Origin: Caldilineales bacterium
Lineage (GTDB): Bacteria > Chloroflexota > Anaerolineae > J102
Direction of reading: 5' to 3'
DNA length: 64,000 nucleotides
Assembly: GCA_024102915.1 (NCBI GenBank)
Contig: JAGFJG010000178.1
Coordinates: 28,480-92,479 of the forward strand
Shown here: positions 7,946 through 15,940 of the stretch, piece after piece
Numbering within the stretch: position 1 is the first letter of the stretch
Layout: the number at the start of each line of letters is the position of its first letter
Translations under genes and position numbers: made by a program
Notes under the pieces: generated by a model
Told to the model about the DNA's origin: nothing
Database searches by the model: none
What the model saw: only the letters and a program-made list of their open reading frames with translations

Positions 7946-9649
7946 TCAGACGACCGGCAAAATCAGGGCGGATGGGTGGCTGGCGTCGTGATAGATCGTC
8001 TGCTCGGCGACAGCCATGGCCGTGCTCGTGGCATCCGGTTCGCCAGTGCCCAGGTTGCGATTCCAGCGCGGGTGTGCGCCGCTGGCGATCAATACGGCCA
8101 GCCGATGGCCCTGGCGAAACCGGTGTGCGGTCGCCCACATGTCGATCTCGATGCGCAGGCTGCCATCCTCTTGCGGCTCGCCCAATCCGGGCTTGATGCG
8201 AAAAAGCCCGTCGCACACGTTGAGCAACTTTCCATCCGGGCGCAGGTCGCACAGTCGGGCGAAGAAATCGGTATGGGCCAGGGAAGAGCGCACGAACAAA
8301 GTCATTCGCACCGATCCGATGCATTCAACGTCCTTTTCGAGCGGCGCGGAAACGTAACTGAGGACGTCGGCGCGTGCCAGTAACGGACGATTATCCTGCA
8401 CCCCGGCTCCCTTCATGCCCAGAATAGCGCCGCCTAGCCCAGGCGTGGGAGCGGCGGGGTCGTAGCGATAGTGGTCGGGTGTGGAATCCTGTGCGGGCGA
8501 GGCCAGGCTCAGATCGCCGTCCTCGTGCAGGAAAAATCTCGTTTCGACAGCAGGCGGGGGAAAGGCATCCATCTCGCGCCATTCCTCTGCCCCGCCCACG
8601 AAAATACGAACAGGTTGTGCGCGCAATCCCTCGCGGCCAAGCAACTGCGCGTCGAACCAGGCGATCCCCTCCCGCAGACCCGCCAACAGCCCGCCCATGC
8701 TGGCATGATGCCAGGGGCCAATGATGAGGTAGGGCTTTCTGCCTGCCCCAACCAGGGCGGCGTAATCGCGCAAAAGCCCGCGCAGATAATAATCATGCCA
8801 GCCCCCCACGAAATGCACGGCGGCAGTCACCTCGGCCACGCGCCCGCTGTGATCACGCTGCACCCAGTATTCGTCCTCGGCGCGGGCGTTGACCAGCATT
8901 TCGCGATAGTAAGGGATTGGCTCGTCCACTGCGGCTATGTCCGCTTCCAACAGGGGCAGATGGCCGAAGGCGGTTTGCAGCCTATCCTCTGCGTCTCGCA
9001 TGCCGCCTCGATCTGAATCCTGACGCCCGGTGTTCGCCAGACCCTGACACCAGCGCAGCCGCGTCTCCAGCCCGAAAGCGCCGTCGGGATGGGTGACGCT
9101 GAAGTTCTCGGCGCTGGTGAGGGTCGGCAGCATCGCTTGCAGGCCGGTGGGATCGGAGGCGGCGACCGCCCATTGCGTGTAGCCAAGATAGCTCGGCCCC
9201 CAGGTTGCCAGCACGCCATTGAACCAGGGCTGCTGTCGGACCCATGCCACAGTGGCGGCGCCGTCGGCCAGTTCATTGACATGCGGGCTGAACTCGCCTT
9301 CCGCGGCGTAGCGACCGCGCACGCTCTGCACCAACACATTGTAGCCGCGCTCGGCGAAACGCTGGCCGGGCAGTTCGTTCATAGCCATGCCGCCGCCCAG
9401 GAATACCTCTTTGCGGCGGCCATACGGCGTGCGGATGAGGATGGCGGGGTGACTGCCTTCCGCCTTGGGTGAGTATAAGTCGGCAAAGAGGCGAACGCCG
9501 TCCGGCATGATGATAGGGATGTTGCGTTGCACACGCACGCCGTTGCGCGGCGGCGGCAATCTCAACACGACTGCAAGGAGCGGGCGGCGCAGGAAATAAA
9601 GCGTCGCGACGACAAGAATAAGCGCTGCCAGCGCAATGATCAGACCCAT
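7946..9649 (-). CDS. CocE/NonD family alpha/beta hydrolase (X-Pro dipeptidyl-peptidase S15 type)
   Basis: A 567-residue protein. A single N-terminal hydrophobic helix (residues 2-30) anchors a hydrolase domain, which is followed by a jelly-roll C-terminal domain. The nucleophile elbow reads TWGPSYLGY with Ser153, and a WHHAS segment supplies a likely catalytic histidine. Family members cleave esters or amides such as acyl-linked side chains or X-Pro peptides, so the true substrate is open. I chose ATG 9649, which has a GAGGAT binding site. A GTG at 9688 extends the frame, but it overlaps the predicted -10 at 9688-9693 and lacks a binding site. Confidence 0.87.
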   Translation of the reverse strand: MGLIIALAALILVVATLYFLRRPLLAVVLRLPPPRNGVRVQRNIPIIMPDGVRLFADLYSPKAEGSHPAILIRTPYGRRKEVFLGGGMAMNELPGQRFAERGYNVLVQSVRGRYAAEGEFSPHVNELADGAATVAWVRQQPWFNGVLATWGPSYLGYTQWAVAASDPTGLQAMLPTLTSAENFSVTHPDGAFGLETRLRWCQGLANTGRQDSDRGGMRDAEDRLQTAFGHLPLLEADIAAVDEPIPYYREMLVNARAEDEYWVQRDHSGRVAEVTAAVHFVGGWHDYYLRGLLRDYAALVGAGRKPYLIIGPWHHASMGGLLAGLREGIAWFDAQLLGREGLRAQPVRIFVGGAEEWREMDAFPPPAVETRFFLHEDGDLSLASPAQDSTPDHYRYDPAAPTPGLGGAILGMKGAGVQDNRPLLARADVLSYVSAPLEKDVECIGSVRMTLFVRSSLAHTDFFARLCDLRPDGKLLNVCDGLFRIKPGLGEPQEDGSLRIEIDMWATAHRFRQGHRLAVLIASGAHPRWNRNLGTGEPDATSTAMAVAEQTIYHDASHPSALILPVV

Positions 9650-9687
9650 GGTTTCATCCTCGATTGAAGCGATAAACGTATTCGGCA

Positions 9688-9696
9688 CTATAGCAC
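9688..9696 (-). promoter_or_regulatory. Extended -10 promoter element of the CocE gene
   Basis: Read on the minus strand this is TGCTATAGT, an extended -10 with no good -35. The implied transcript start near 9681 leaves a leader of about 32 nt before ATG 9649 and would exclude the alternative GTG at 9688. Confidence 0.4.
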
Positions 9697-9810
9697 AGGT
9701 GCAAATTGGGCGGATAGCAGAAACGGCTGTTTGGAGTTACCATTAGGGCAGGTAGCAGGTAGCCGTCCGTCCTTAATCTCCAATCTCCCAATCACTGATC
9801 GTCCACTTCC

Positions 9811-10746
9811 ATGCTGCAATCATTCGCCCAACGCATTATCGCCAATGTCGGTCAGGTCGTCATCGGCAAGGATGATGTCGTGGAATTGGCGCTGATCGCC
9901 TTGTTGTGCGAAGGCCACATCCTGTTTGAAGATGTGCCCGGCATCGGCAAGACCACCCTGGCGAAGGCGCTGGCTCGTTCCCTCGCTTGCTCTTTCTCGC
10001 GCATCCAGTTCACGCCCGACCTGCTGCCCTCGGACGTGACCGGCATCTCCTGGTACAACCCCAAGACCGCCGAGTTCGAGTACCGCGCCGGTCCACTCAA
10101 CGCCCAGATCGTGCTGGCCGATGAGATCAATCGCGCCACTCCGCGCACGCAATCCGCGCTGTTGGAGGCCATGCAGGAGCGACAGGTCACTGTCGATCGC
10201 GATACCCTGCCTCTGCCGCGACCCTTCCTCGTGCTGGCGACCCAGAATCCCATCGAACTCGAAGGCACATTCCCCCTGCCCGAAGCCCAGATCGACCGAT
10301 TCCTGATCAAGACCACTCTCGGTTATCCGGACGAGAGGGATGAGAACGAGCTATTGCTGCGCCATGCCGGAAAAGAACCGCTGGTCGAGTTAGCGCCGGT
10401 GGCGGGGCCGGAGGATATCTTTGCCATGCAGGCCGAGGTGCAGAACGTGCGGGTGGAGGAATCGGTGCGGGCTTATCTGGTGCGCGTGGTGCGAGCCACA
10501 CGCGACCATCCGGCAGTCGATCTGGGAGCCAGCCCGCGCGGGAGCCTGGCTTTGTATCACACGTGTCAGGCGTTTGCGGCGTTGCGCGGGCGGGATTATG
10601 TCCTGCCGGACGACGTGAAAACGCTTGCGCCGTTCGTGCTCACGCATCGCATTCACATCAGCCCGCAAACGCGCTTGCGAGGGCGCACGCCCGCTGAAGT
10701 CGTGGCCCAAGTGGTGGGAGAGGTGGCGGCGCCGGTTTTTCAATAA
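9811..10746 (+). CDS. MoxR-family AAA+ ATPase
   Basis: A 311-residue cytosolic AAA+ protein with an almost perfect MoxR consensus. Walker A DVPGIGKTTL is at 41-50 and Walker B IVLADEINRAT at 100-110. It also has a sensor-1 block (LVLATQNPIELEGTFPLPEAQ) and the C-terminal lid with SPRGSLAL. MoxR proteins are chaperone-like ATPases that help assemble or activate partner complexes, usually with DUF58 and von Willebrand-type proteins. It heads a three-gene set with the DUF58 and DUF4129 proteins that follow. The start has no clear ribosome binding site; ATG 9811 is the earliest that fits the family N-terminus. Confidence 0.92.
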   Translation: MLQSFAQRIIANVGQVVIGKDDVVELALIALLCEGHILFEDVPGIGKTTLAKALARSLACSFSRIQFTPDLLPSDVTGISWYNPKTAEFEYRAGPLNAQIVLADEINRATPRTQSALLEAMQERQVTVDRDTLPLPRPFLVLATQNPIELEGTFPLPEAQIDRFLIKTTLGYPDERDENELLLRHAGKEPLVELAPVAGPEDIFAMQAEVQNVRVEESVRAYLVRVVRATRDHPAVDLGASPRGSLALYHTCQAFAALRGRDYVLPDDVKTLAPFVLTHRIHISPQTRLRGRTPAEVVAQVVGEVAAPVFQ

Positions 10747-10773
10747 TCGGCGGGGTGGAATGGATAGCCAGCG

Positions 10774-12210
10774 ATGACGCAGGACACTGACCGCCAGACC
10801 GATGCCCAGACCTTGATGGTTGGCGCTCAGGCCAGCGCCGGAACGGAAGCGCGCCTGCGCAACCTGCCCCGATATTTCGGCGTGGGCAAACGCAAGATCG
10901 ACATCGAGGTCGAAGAGCAATTCAGCTCAGCATGGTTCGGCATGGCCCTGCTCCTCACCATCCTGGGGCTGATCCTACAACTCCAACCCATTCTGACCAT
11001 CGCTGCATTCCTGTTGCTGATCGCCGGCGTGAGTTGGGTGTGGAATCGGCTGAGCTTTTTCGGCCTGGAATACAACCGGCGATTCAGCGTGAAAAGAACC
11101 TTCGTGGGCGAAACGGTGGAGCTCACCCTGGCGGTCGCCAACCACAAAATCCTGCCAGTCAGTTGGCTGCGCATTGCCGATACGTTCCCCACCGAGCTGC
11201 CCTTTCATGGCGGAACCATCGTCCAGCGCCATGACACCAACCAGGGCGAACTCAGCACTTTTTGGGCGCTGAAATGGCGTCAGCGCGCCAGCCGCTCCTA
11301 CCAGATCGAGGCCACGCAGCGCGGGTTCTATCGCTACGGCCCGGCCCGGCTGGAGACCGGCGACCTGTTCGGACTATTCCACGCTGTGCGCAGGCTCGAA
11401 CAGGAGCAAACCCTGATCGTTTATCCGCGCGTCGTTCCGCTGGCGGCGCTCGGTCTGCCCGCCAAAGAGCCATTCGGCGACATGTCCACGCCGCTTTTCC
11501 TGTTCGACGATCCGCTGCGAACTGTGGGTGTGCGCGATTACCATCCCGAAGATGACTTTCGCCGATTGCATTGGAAGGCCAGCGCCCGCCGCCAGCAATT
11601 GCAAACCCGCGTGCTGGAACCCTCGCTCACCCGCAATCTGGTCGTCGTTCTCAACGTCGCCACGCTTGCCCAAACCTGGCAGGGCGTTTTGCCCGATGCG
11701 CTGGAACAGGCCGTGAGCGTGGCTGCTTCCATTTGTTATCACGGCATCGCCCAGCGCTGGCCCACCGGCCTCCTGGCCAATGGGGCGCTGCCTCGTTCCG
11801 ACCAGCCGATCCGGCTCCCGCCCGGCCGCTCGCCCGCCCAACTGACGACGATTCTGGAGATGTTAGCGGCGGTCACGCCCTTCGCCACCGCGCCGGTCGA
11901 ACGTCTGATCGCCGCCGAAAGCCCGCGCCTGCCTTGGGGAAGCACGCTGGTCATCGTCACCGCCATCGTCACGGAAGCCCTGGCCGCCACCCTGCTCGAC
12001 TTGCAACGCGTAGGCCGGCGCATAGCGCTGGTCAGCCTGGACCCGCAACCGCTTTCCCCCGCTTTGAAGCATATCCTCACCTATCAACTCGCCCGCGGCC
12101 CCATGAATACGCTCGACCTGGGGCGGCCCCAGGCGGGCGGCGATGTGCTGCTCGATCCGGTGGAGCGCCAGCGGCAGGCCATTCGGGAAGCTCGCGGCCC
12201 GGTTGTCTGA
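10774..12210 (+). CDS. DUF58 domain membrane protein
   Basis: A 478-residue protein. Two adjacent membrane helices (about residues 52-90) are followed by a beta-rich extracytoplasmic or cytosolic segment. The DUF58 core comes next, with the family hallmark VRDYHPEDDFRRLHWKASAR near residues 250-270, followed by a von-Willebrand-like stretch. DUF58 proteins are regular partners of MoxR ATPases, and their biochemical role is not settled. The gene lies 27 nt downstream of moxR and 2 nt before the DUF4129 gene, so the three are almost certainly co-transcribed. Confidence 0.9.
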   Translation: MTQDTDRQTDAQTLMVGAQASAGTEARLRNLPRYFGVGKRKIDIEVEEQFSSAWFGMALLLTILGLILQLQPILTIAAFLLLIAGVSWVWNRLSFFGLEYNRRFSVKRTFVGETVELTLAVANHKILPVSWLRIADTFPTELPFHGGTIVQRHDTNQGELSTFWALKWRQRASRSYQIEATQRGFYRYGPARLETGDLFGLFHAVRRLEQEQTLIVYPRVVPLAALGLPAKEPFGDMSTPLFLFDDPLRTVGVRDYHPEDDFRRLHWKASARRQQLQTRVLEPSLTRNLVVVLNVATLAQTWQGVLPDALEQAVSVAASICYHGIAQRWPTGLLANGALPRSDQPIRLPPGRSPAQLTTILEMLAAVTPFATAPVERLIAAESPRLPWGSTLVIVTAIVTEALAATLLDLQRVGRRIALVSLDPQPLSPALKHILTYQLARGPMNTLDLGRPQAGGDVLLDPVERQRQAIREARGPVV

Positions 12211-12212
12211 CC

Positions 12213-13709
12213 ATGGTCAATTCAAACCATCGCGCCCGTCCCATCCCCTGGTTGCGCAGCGGCCTGCTCGTCGCCCTCATCGGCATGGAATTGTCCTGGT
12301 TCACGCCGCTGATATTGAGCCTGCATCGGCGCAGTTGGGATTTCTCCCCCGGCTGGTATCTGGCCGGGATCGCCGCCATGATGGCGATGATGATGCTCGT
12401 CGCCCATTTCTTGTCCAGCCGCCAGGTGGATTCCCCGCAGTTCGAGTTGACCGTGCTGGCGGCGATCCTGATCATGGGCCTGCTACTTGTCCGGGTATAC
12501 GTCTTTTCGGCAGAGCCGCTGCTGGCGATGACCTGGTTTTCCCAGGCTTTCTTCGGCTCCGATCCGCGGCGCGTGGATACGATCCTGGTTTTGATCACTT
12601 TCGCATTTCTATGGTGGCGGGGCGTCTCATTCATGCAACGAGAGATCGGCTTTTTCACGGTGGCGTTTGATTTCCGCAAGGGCGTTTTGCTTCTGATCGT
12701 CGCCATCGCTCTTTATTCATTTCTAAGCGGTCGTTCCGCCAATTTTTTCGTCTATACTTTCTTCTTTTGTAGCCTCGTTGCCGTCGCCCTCGGTCGGGTC
12801 GAGGACAAAGCGCGGGTGAGCGGAGGCAAGGGTAAGGCATTCGATTCGTTGTGGCTTGGCATCATCGTGGCCGCGGCGCTCGCCCTGGTCGGGTTGGGGC
12901 TGCTCGCCGCAAGAGTCTGGAGTCTGGGTTCATTCCGGGCGTTGGGAAACCTACTCCGTCCCCTTGGCTCTTTTCTCGGCCCCGTCATCGAACGCAGCGC
13001 CCTGGCGGTTCTCTCGCTATTCGAACCCGTATTCATACTCATGATCGGGGTATTGCAGTCGGTGTGGGGATGGATACTGCGCGGTGCGACGCAGTTGCGA
13101 TTGATCGACAATCAGGATATTGCCGCGCAATTAGAGCAGGCCGAAATCCAGACATTGACGCTGCCGCCGTGGCTGGCCCGCGGTCTCGGTTACGGCATCC
13201 CGCTGGTATTTCTTGCCTTGATTCTATTCATCCTGGTCGCCAAGTTGCAGCGACGGCGTGCTTATCGCAGGGGTGATGGCGAGCCCGAGACAGTCGATGC
13301 CGTCTTCGGAGTCGAAGGCGCTGGGTTGGCGGGGCTAGGGCGCAGATTACGCCGGGGATTGCAGGAACGATGGGCGCGTCTCACCGCTCGCAGCCAGCTT
13401 TATGCCGCCATCTCCATCCGTCACATCTATGCCAACCTGCTGCGGCTGGCCGAACGCCGGGGTTATCCCCGCCAGCCTGCCCAGACCCCCAACGATTTCC
13501 TGCCCCAACTGATTTTGGCGTTCCCTGGCCAGGAAGAGAACTTGCGCACAGTCACCGCTGCCTACAATGCGGTAGAATATGGTGAAATCCCCACCGACCC
13601 GGCTGAACTCGACCGGTTGCGTTCGGCCTGGCGGGCGATTCAGACCGCGCCCAGGGCTGATGAAATGAGAAGCGACGAAGTAGAATCGTTCACTGAACAC
13701 CATGTCTGA
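12213..13709 (+). CDS. DUF4129 domain multi-pass membrane protein
   Basis: A 498-residue protein with about eight N-terminal membrane helices (residues 15-250), another helix near 330-350 and a cytosolic C-terminal DUF4129 segment at about 405-480 (SIRHIYANLLRLAERRGY followed by TPNDFL). In related clusters this position is taken by a larger protein that joins transglutaminase and DUF4129 domains. Here the transglutaminase catalytic core (Cys-His-Asp) is not visible. The start ATG lies 2 nt after the DUF58 stop, and a longer frame from 11571 is antisense-like shadow of DUF58. The 3' end overlaps the following exonuclease gene by 8 nt. Confidence 0.85.
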   Translation: MVNSNHRARPIPWLRSGLLVALIGMELSWFTPLILSLHRRSWDFSPGWYLAGIAAMMAMMMLVAHFLSSRQVDSPQFELTVLAAILIMGLLLVRVYVFSAEPLLAMTWFSQAFFGSDPRRVDTILVLITFAFLWWRGVSFMQREIGFFTVAFDFRKGVLLLIVAIALYSFLSGRSANFFVYTFFFCSLVAVALGRVEDKARVSGGKGKAFDSLWLGIIVAAALALVGLGLLAARVWSLGSFRALGNLLRPLGSFLGPVIERSALAVLSLFEPVFILMIGVLQSVWGWILRGATQLRLIDNQDIAAQLEQAEIQTLTLPPWLARGLGYGIPLVFLALILFILVAKLQRRRAYRRGDGEPETVDAVFGVEGAGLAGLGRRLRRGLQERWARLTARSQLYAAISIRHIYANLLRLAERRGYPRQPAQTPNDFLPQLILAFPGQEENLRTVTAAYNAVEYGEIPTDPAELDRLRSAWRAIQTAPRADEMRSDEVESFTEHHV

Positions 13710-15006
13710 TGTACAGGATCGCCTCGAACGTTTGCGCAAGGCAGGCCGCCTGCGACGAGCCGGTCCGCGCCCGCTGCCGGCAGCGCCGTCACCGCCGCCG
13801 ACCCCAAAGCCCGTCGCGCCCACGGAGCCGACGCCTGACACCGAGACCGGCGATCTCCTCGACCTGCCCGGCATGGAAGAGGTGACTAATCGCTATGGCT
13901 CCTACCTGCTCCGCACCATCCGCTACGATCTCGGCCACTGGCAGGGTAATACCACATTGGGCGATCTGCTGGCCGTTTCCGCCGACATCCCGGCCACGGC
14001 AGCCCGTGATCCGCAATTGGCGGGCATCGACTTCCGCCGCGTCGCCTTCCTCGATACCGAGACTTCGGGTCTGGCGGGCGGGGCGGGGACCATCGTTTTC
14101 CTGACCGGCGTCGGCGCATTCGAGGATGACGGCTATGTGGTGCGTCAGTATTTCGCCCGGAATCCCGCCGAAGAACCGGCCTATCTCGACGACCTCAACA
14201 CGCAATTGCAAGCGCTCGATGGCGTCGTCAGTTTCAATGGCAAATCCTTTGACCTGCCCCTCCTTCGCACCCGCTTCCTGTTATCCGGGCTGACGCCTCC
14301 GGCCAATGATTTGCCGCATTTCGACCTGCTGCACCCGGCCCGCCGCCTGTGGCGCGCCCGCCTCGGCGCGTGCAACTTCGGCAATCTGGAAATCCATATC
14401 CTCCAACACCAGCGCCGCGGCAATGACGTCCCCTCCTGGCTGATCCCCAGCCTCTGGTTTCGCTACGCCCGCGGCGAGGGGAATGTGTCGGATATGGTGA
14501 GCGTCCTCTATCACAACCTGGAGGACATCGTTAGTATGGTTCCGCTGGCCCAGGTGATTTGCGCCACATTCGCCGGAGAGATTGAGCCGCATCCGCAAGA
14601 CCGGGTGGCGCTGGCGCGCAGCCTGGCCGCTCAGGGCGATCTGGCCGGGGCGGAATCCGCCTATCGCCAGGCATTGGATGCACAATTAAACGAATCGATC
14701 CGGATCGAGGCGATGATGGGGCTGGCCCAGGTGTTGAAGCGCCAGAAACGGCGGCATCTGGCCGTGGAGTTCTGGGAAACGTTGGCCCCGATGTTGGATT
14801 CGCAGAACATCGGGCCCCAGATCGAGCTGGCAAAATATCACGAATGGGAATCGGGCGATCTGGCGAGGGCGGCAGCCTGGACGCAATCGGCGCTGGTGCG
14901 GGTGCAGGCCTGGCGGCCGGGCTATTACCGCAACCAGATGATGGCGGAACTCGAACACCGGATGCAACGAATCCAGGGGAAACTGGCAGGAAAAGCGGGC
15001 GAATAG
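13702..15006 (+). CDS. Ribonuclease H-like exonuclease (YprB type) with TPR-like C-terminus
   Basis: A 434-residue protein. After a Pro-rich tail (20-45) comes an RNase_H_2 domain with DEDD-type acidic residues. These are FLDTETSGL (Asp118, Glu120), an ND pair in SFNGKSFDLPLL, and the closing aspartate in YHNLEDIVSM. Residues 290-420 contain helical repeats resembling TPRs (GDLAGAESAYRQAL). The family is predicted to be 3'-5' nucleases; YprB is often encoded near a DEAD helicase, which is absent here. The start overlaps the preceding gene by 8 nt, so it appears to be translated as part of the MoxR set, an unusual pairing. Confidence 0.82.
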   Translation: MSDVQDRLERLRKAGRLRRAGPRPLPAAPSPPPTPKPVAPTEPTPDTETGDLLDLPGMEEVTNRYGSYLLRTIRYDLGHWQGNTTLGDLLAVSADIPATAARDPQLAGIDFRRVAFLDTETSGLAGGAGTIVFLTGVGAFEDDGYVVRQYFARNPAEEPAYLDDLNTQLQALDGVVSFNGKSFDLPLLRTRFLLSGLTPPANDLPHFDLLHPARRLWRARLGACNFGNLEIHILQHQRRGNDVPSWLIPSLWFRYARGEGNVSDMVSVLYHNLEDIVSMVPLAQVICATFAGEIEPHPQDRVALARSLAAQGDLAGAESAYRQALDAQLNESIRIEAMMGLAQVLKRQKRRHLAVEFWETLAPMLDSQNIGPQIELAKYHEWESGDLARAAAWTQSALVRVQAWRPGYYRNQMMAELEHRMQRIQGKLAGKAGE

Positions 15007-15092
15007 GCGGACTGTTTGACGGGAACAAATGCAGATATGGCGGCGTCACATGATCATCTCAATTCCGAAATGGAAAGGATGGTTATGAAACA

Positions 15093-15854
15093 ATGAGTAC
15101 CAAGTTGAAATACCTCGTTTTAGTGATGCTGTTGGGAGCGCTGGCGTTATGGGCGACCGGGTGCACTTTGCCGGTCGAGGCTGGCGGCGGTCCGGCGATC
15201 GTGGCCGCTCCAGCCGAAAGCATACCCAAAACGATCTCTGTCAGCGGCGCCGGCGTGGTCAGCGCCCCGCCCGATGTCGCCTATCTCGACCTGGGCGTCG
15301 AAATCATCGACACCGACCCCGCCAAGGCCGTCGCCGACAACACCGAGAAAATGGCGGCAGTCATGGATGCGCTGACCGGCCAGGGCATCGAAGCCAAGGA
15401 CATCGCGACCACCAACTACAGCGTGTGGATGGAACAGGTTGTCGATAAGGATGGCGTCCCCACTGGCGAGACCCGCTATCACGTCGTCAACAGTGTCAGG
15501 GCGACCCTATCCGATCTGAGCAAGAGCGGCGAAGTTTTGCAGGCCGCCCTGGCTGCCGGCGCCAACACGGTGGGCGGCATCAGCTTTGGCATCTCCGACC
15601 CCGCCACCCTGCAAACCCAGGCGCGCGACCTGGCGATTGCCAATGCCCAGGCCAAGGCTGAGCAACTTGCGGCCGGATTTGGCGCCACCCTTGGCCCGAT
15701 TCGGCAGGTGAGCGAGTACGCGACCGGCATCCCGCTGATGAAAGAGGCTTATGCCAGCACAGTCGATGGCCGGGGTGGCGGCGGGCCGGTACCGATTTCG
15801 ACCGGTGAATTCAGCGTGCAGGTCGAGTTACAGGCCGTCTACGACATCCAATAA
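15093..15854 (+). CDS. SIMPL domain (DUF541) lipoprotein
   Basis: A 253-residue secreted protein. Residues 1-23 form a lipoprotein signal ending in the lipobox ATGC, so it should be attached to the outer face of the membrane. The SIMPL domain occupies about 45-250, opening with ISVSGAGVVSAPPDVAYLDL, the standard first strands, and ending with a SVQVELQAVYDI strand. Function of the family is poorly defined; members have been linked to stress and cell-surface roles. ATG 15093 overlaps a three-codon upstream frame (15085-15096) whose AAGGA site is better spaced than for this ATG. Confidence 0.88.
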   Translation: MSTKLKYLVLVMLLGALALWATGCTLPVEAGGGPAIVAAPAESIPKTISVSGAGVVSAPPDVAYLDLGVEIIDTDPAKAVADNTEKMAAVMDALTGQGIEAKDIATTNYSVWMEQVVDKDGVPTGETRYHVVNSVRATLSDLSKSGEVLQAALAAGANTVGGISFGISDPATLQTQARDLAIANAQAKAEQLAAGFGATLGPIRQVSEYATGIPLMKEAYASTVDGRGGGGPVPISTGEFSVQVELQAVYDIQ

Positions 15855-15859
15855 ATTGA

Positions 15860-15934
15860 GTTGCAAGTTCAAAGTTACAGGTTCCAGGTTGGTAGACGAA
15901 CACAACCTGTAACCTGTAACCTTGAACTTTGTAC
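15860..15934. repeat. Inverted repeat between convergent genes, copy R2 of the TTGAAC/CTGTAAC family
   Basis: The left arm contains AAGTTCAAAGTTACAGGTT, and the right arm its reverse complement with one mismatch (AACCTGTAACCTTGAACTT). The arms are separated by about 30 nt. It fills the space between two convergent genes and could form a hairpin on either transcript, so it may act as a bidirectional terminator as well as being a repeat. Confidence 0.6.
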
Positions 15935-15940
15935 TTTCCC

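Noticed and set aside
9649..9688. GTG 9688 as the CocE gene start
   Set aside because: It overlaps the predicted -10 and lacks a ribosome binding site, while ATG 9649 has GAGGAT.
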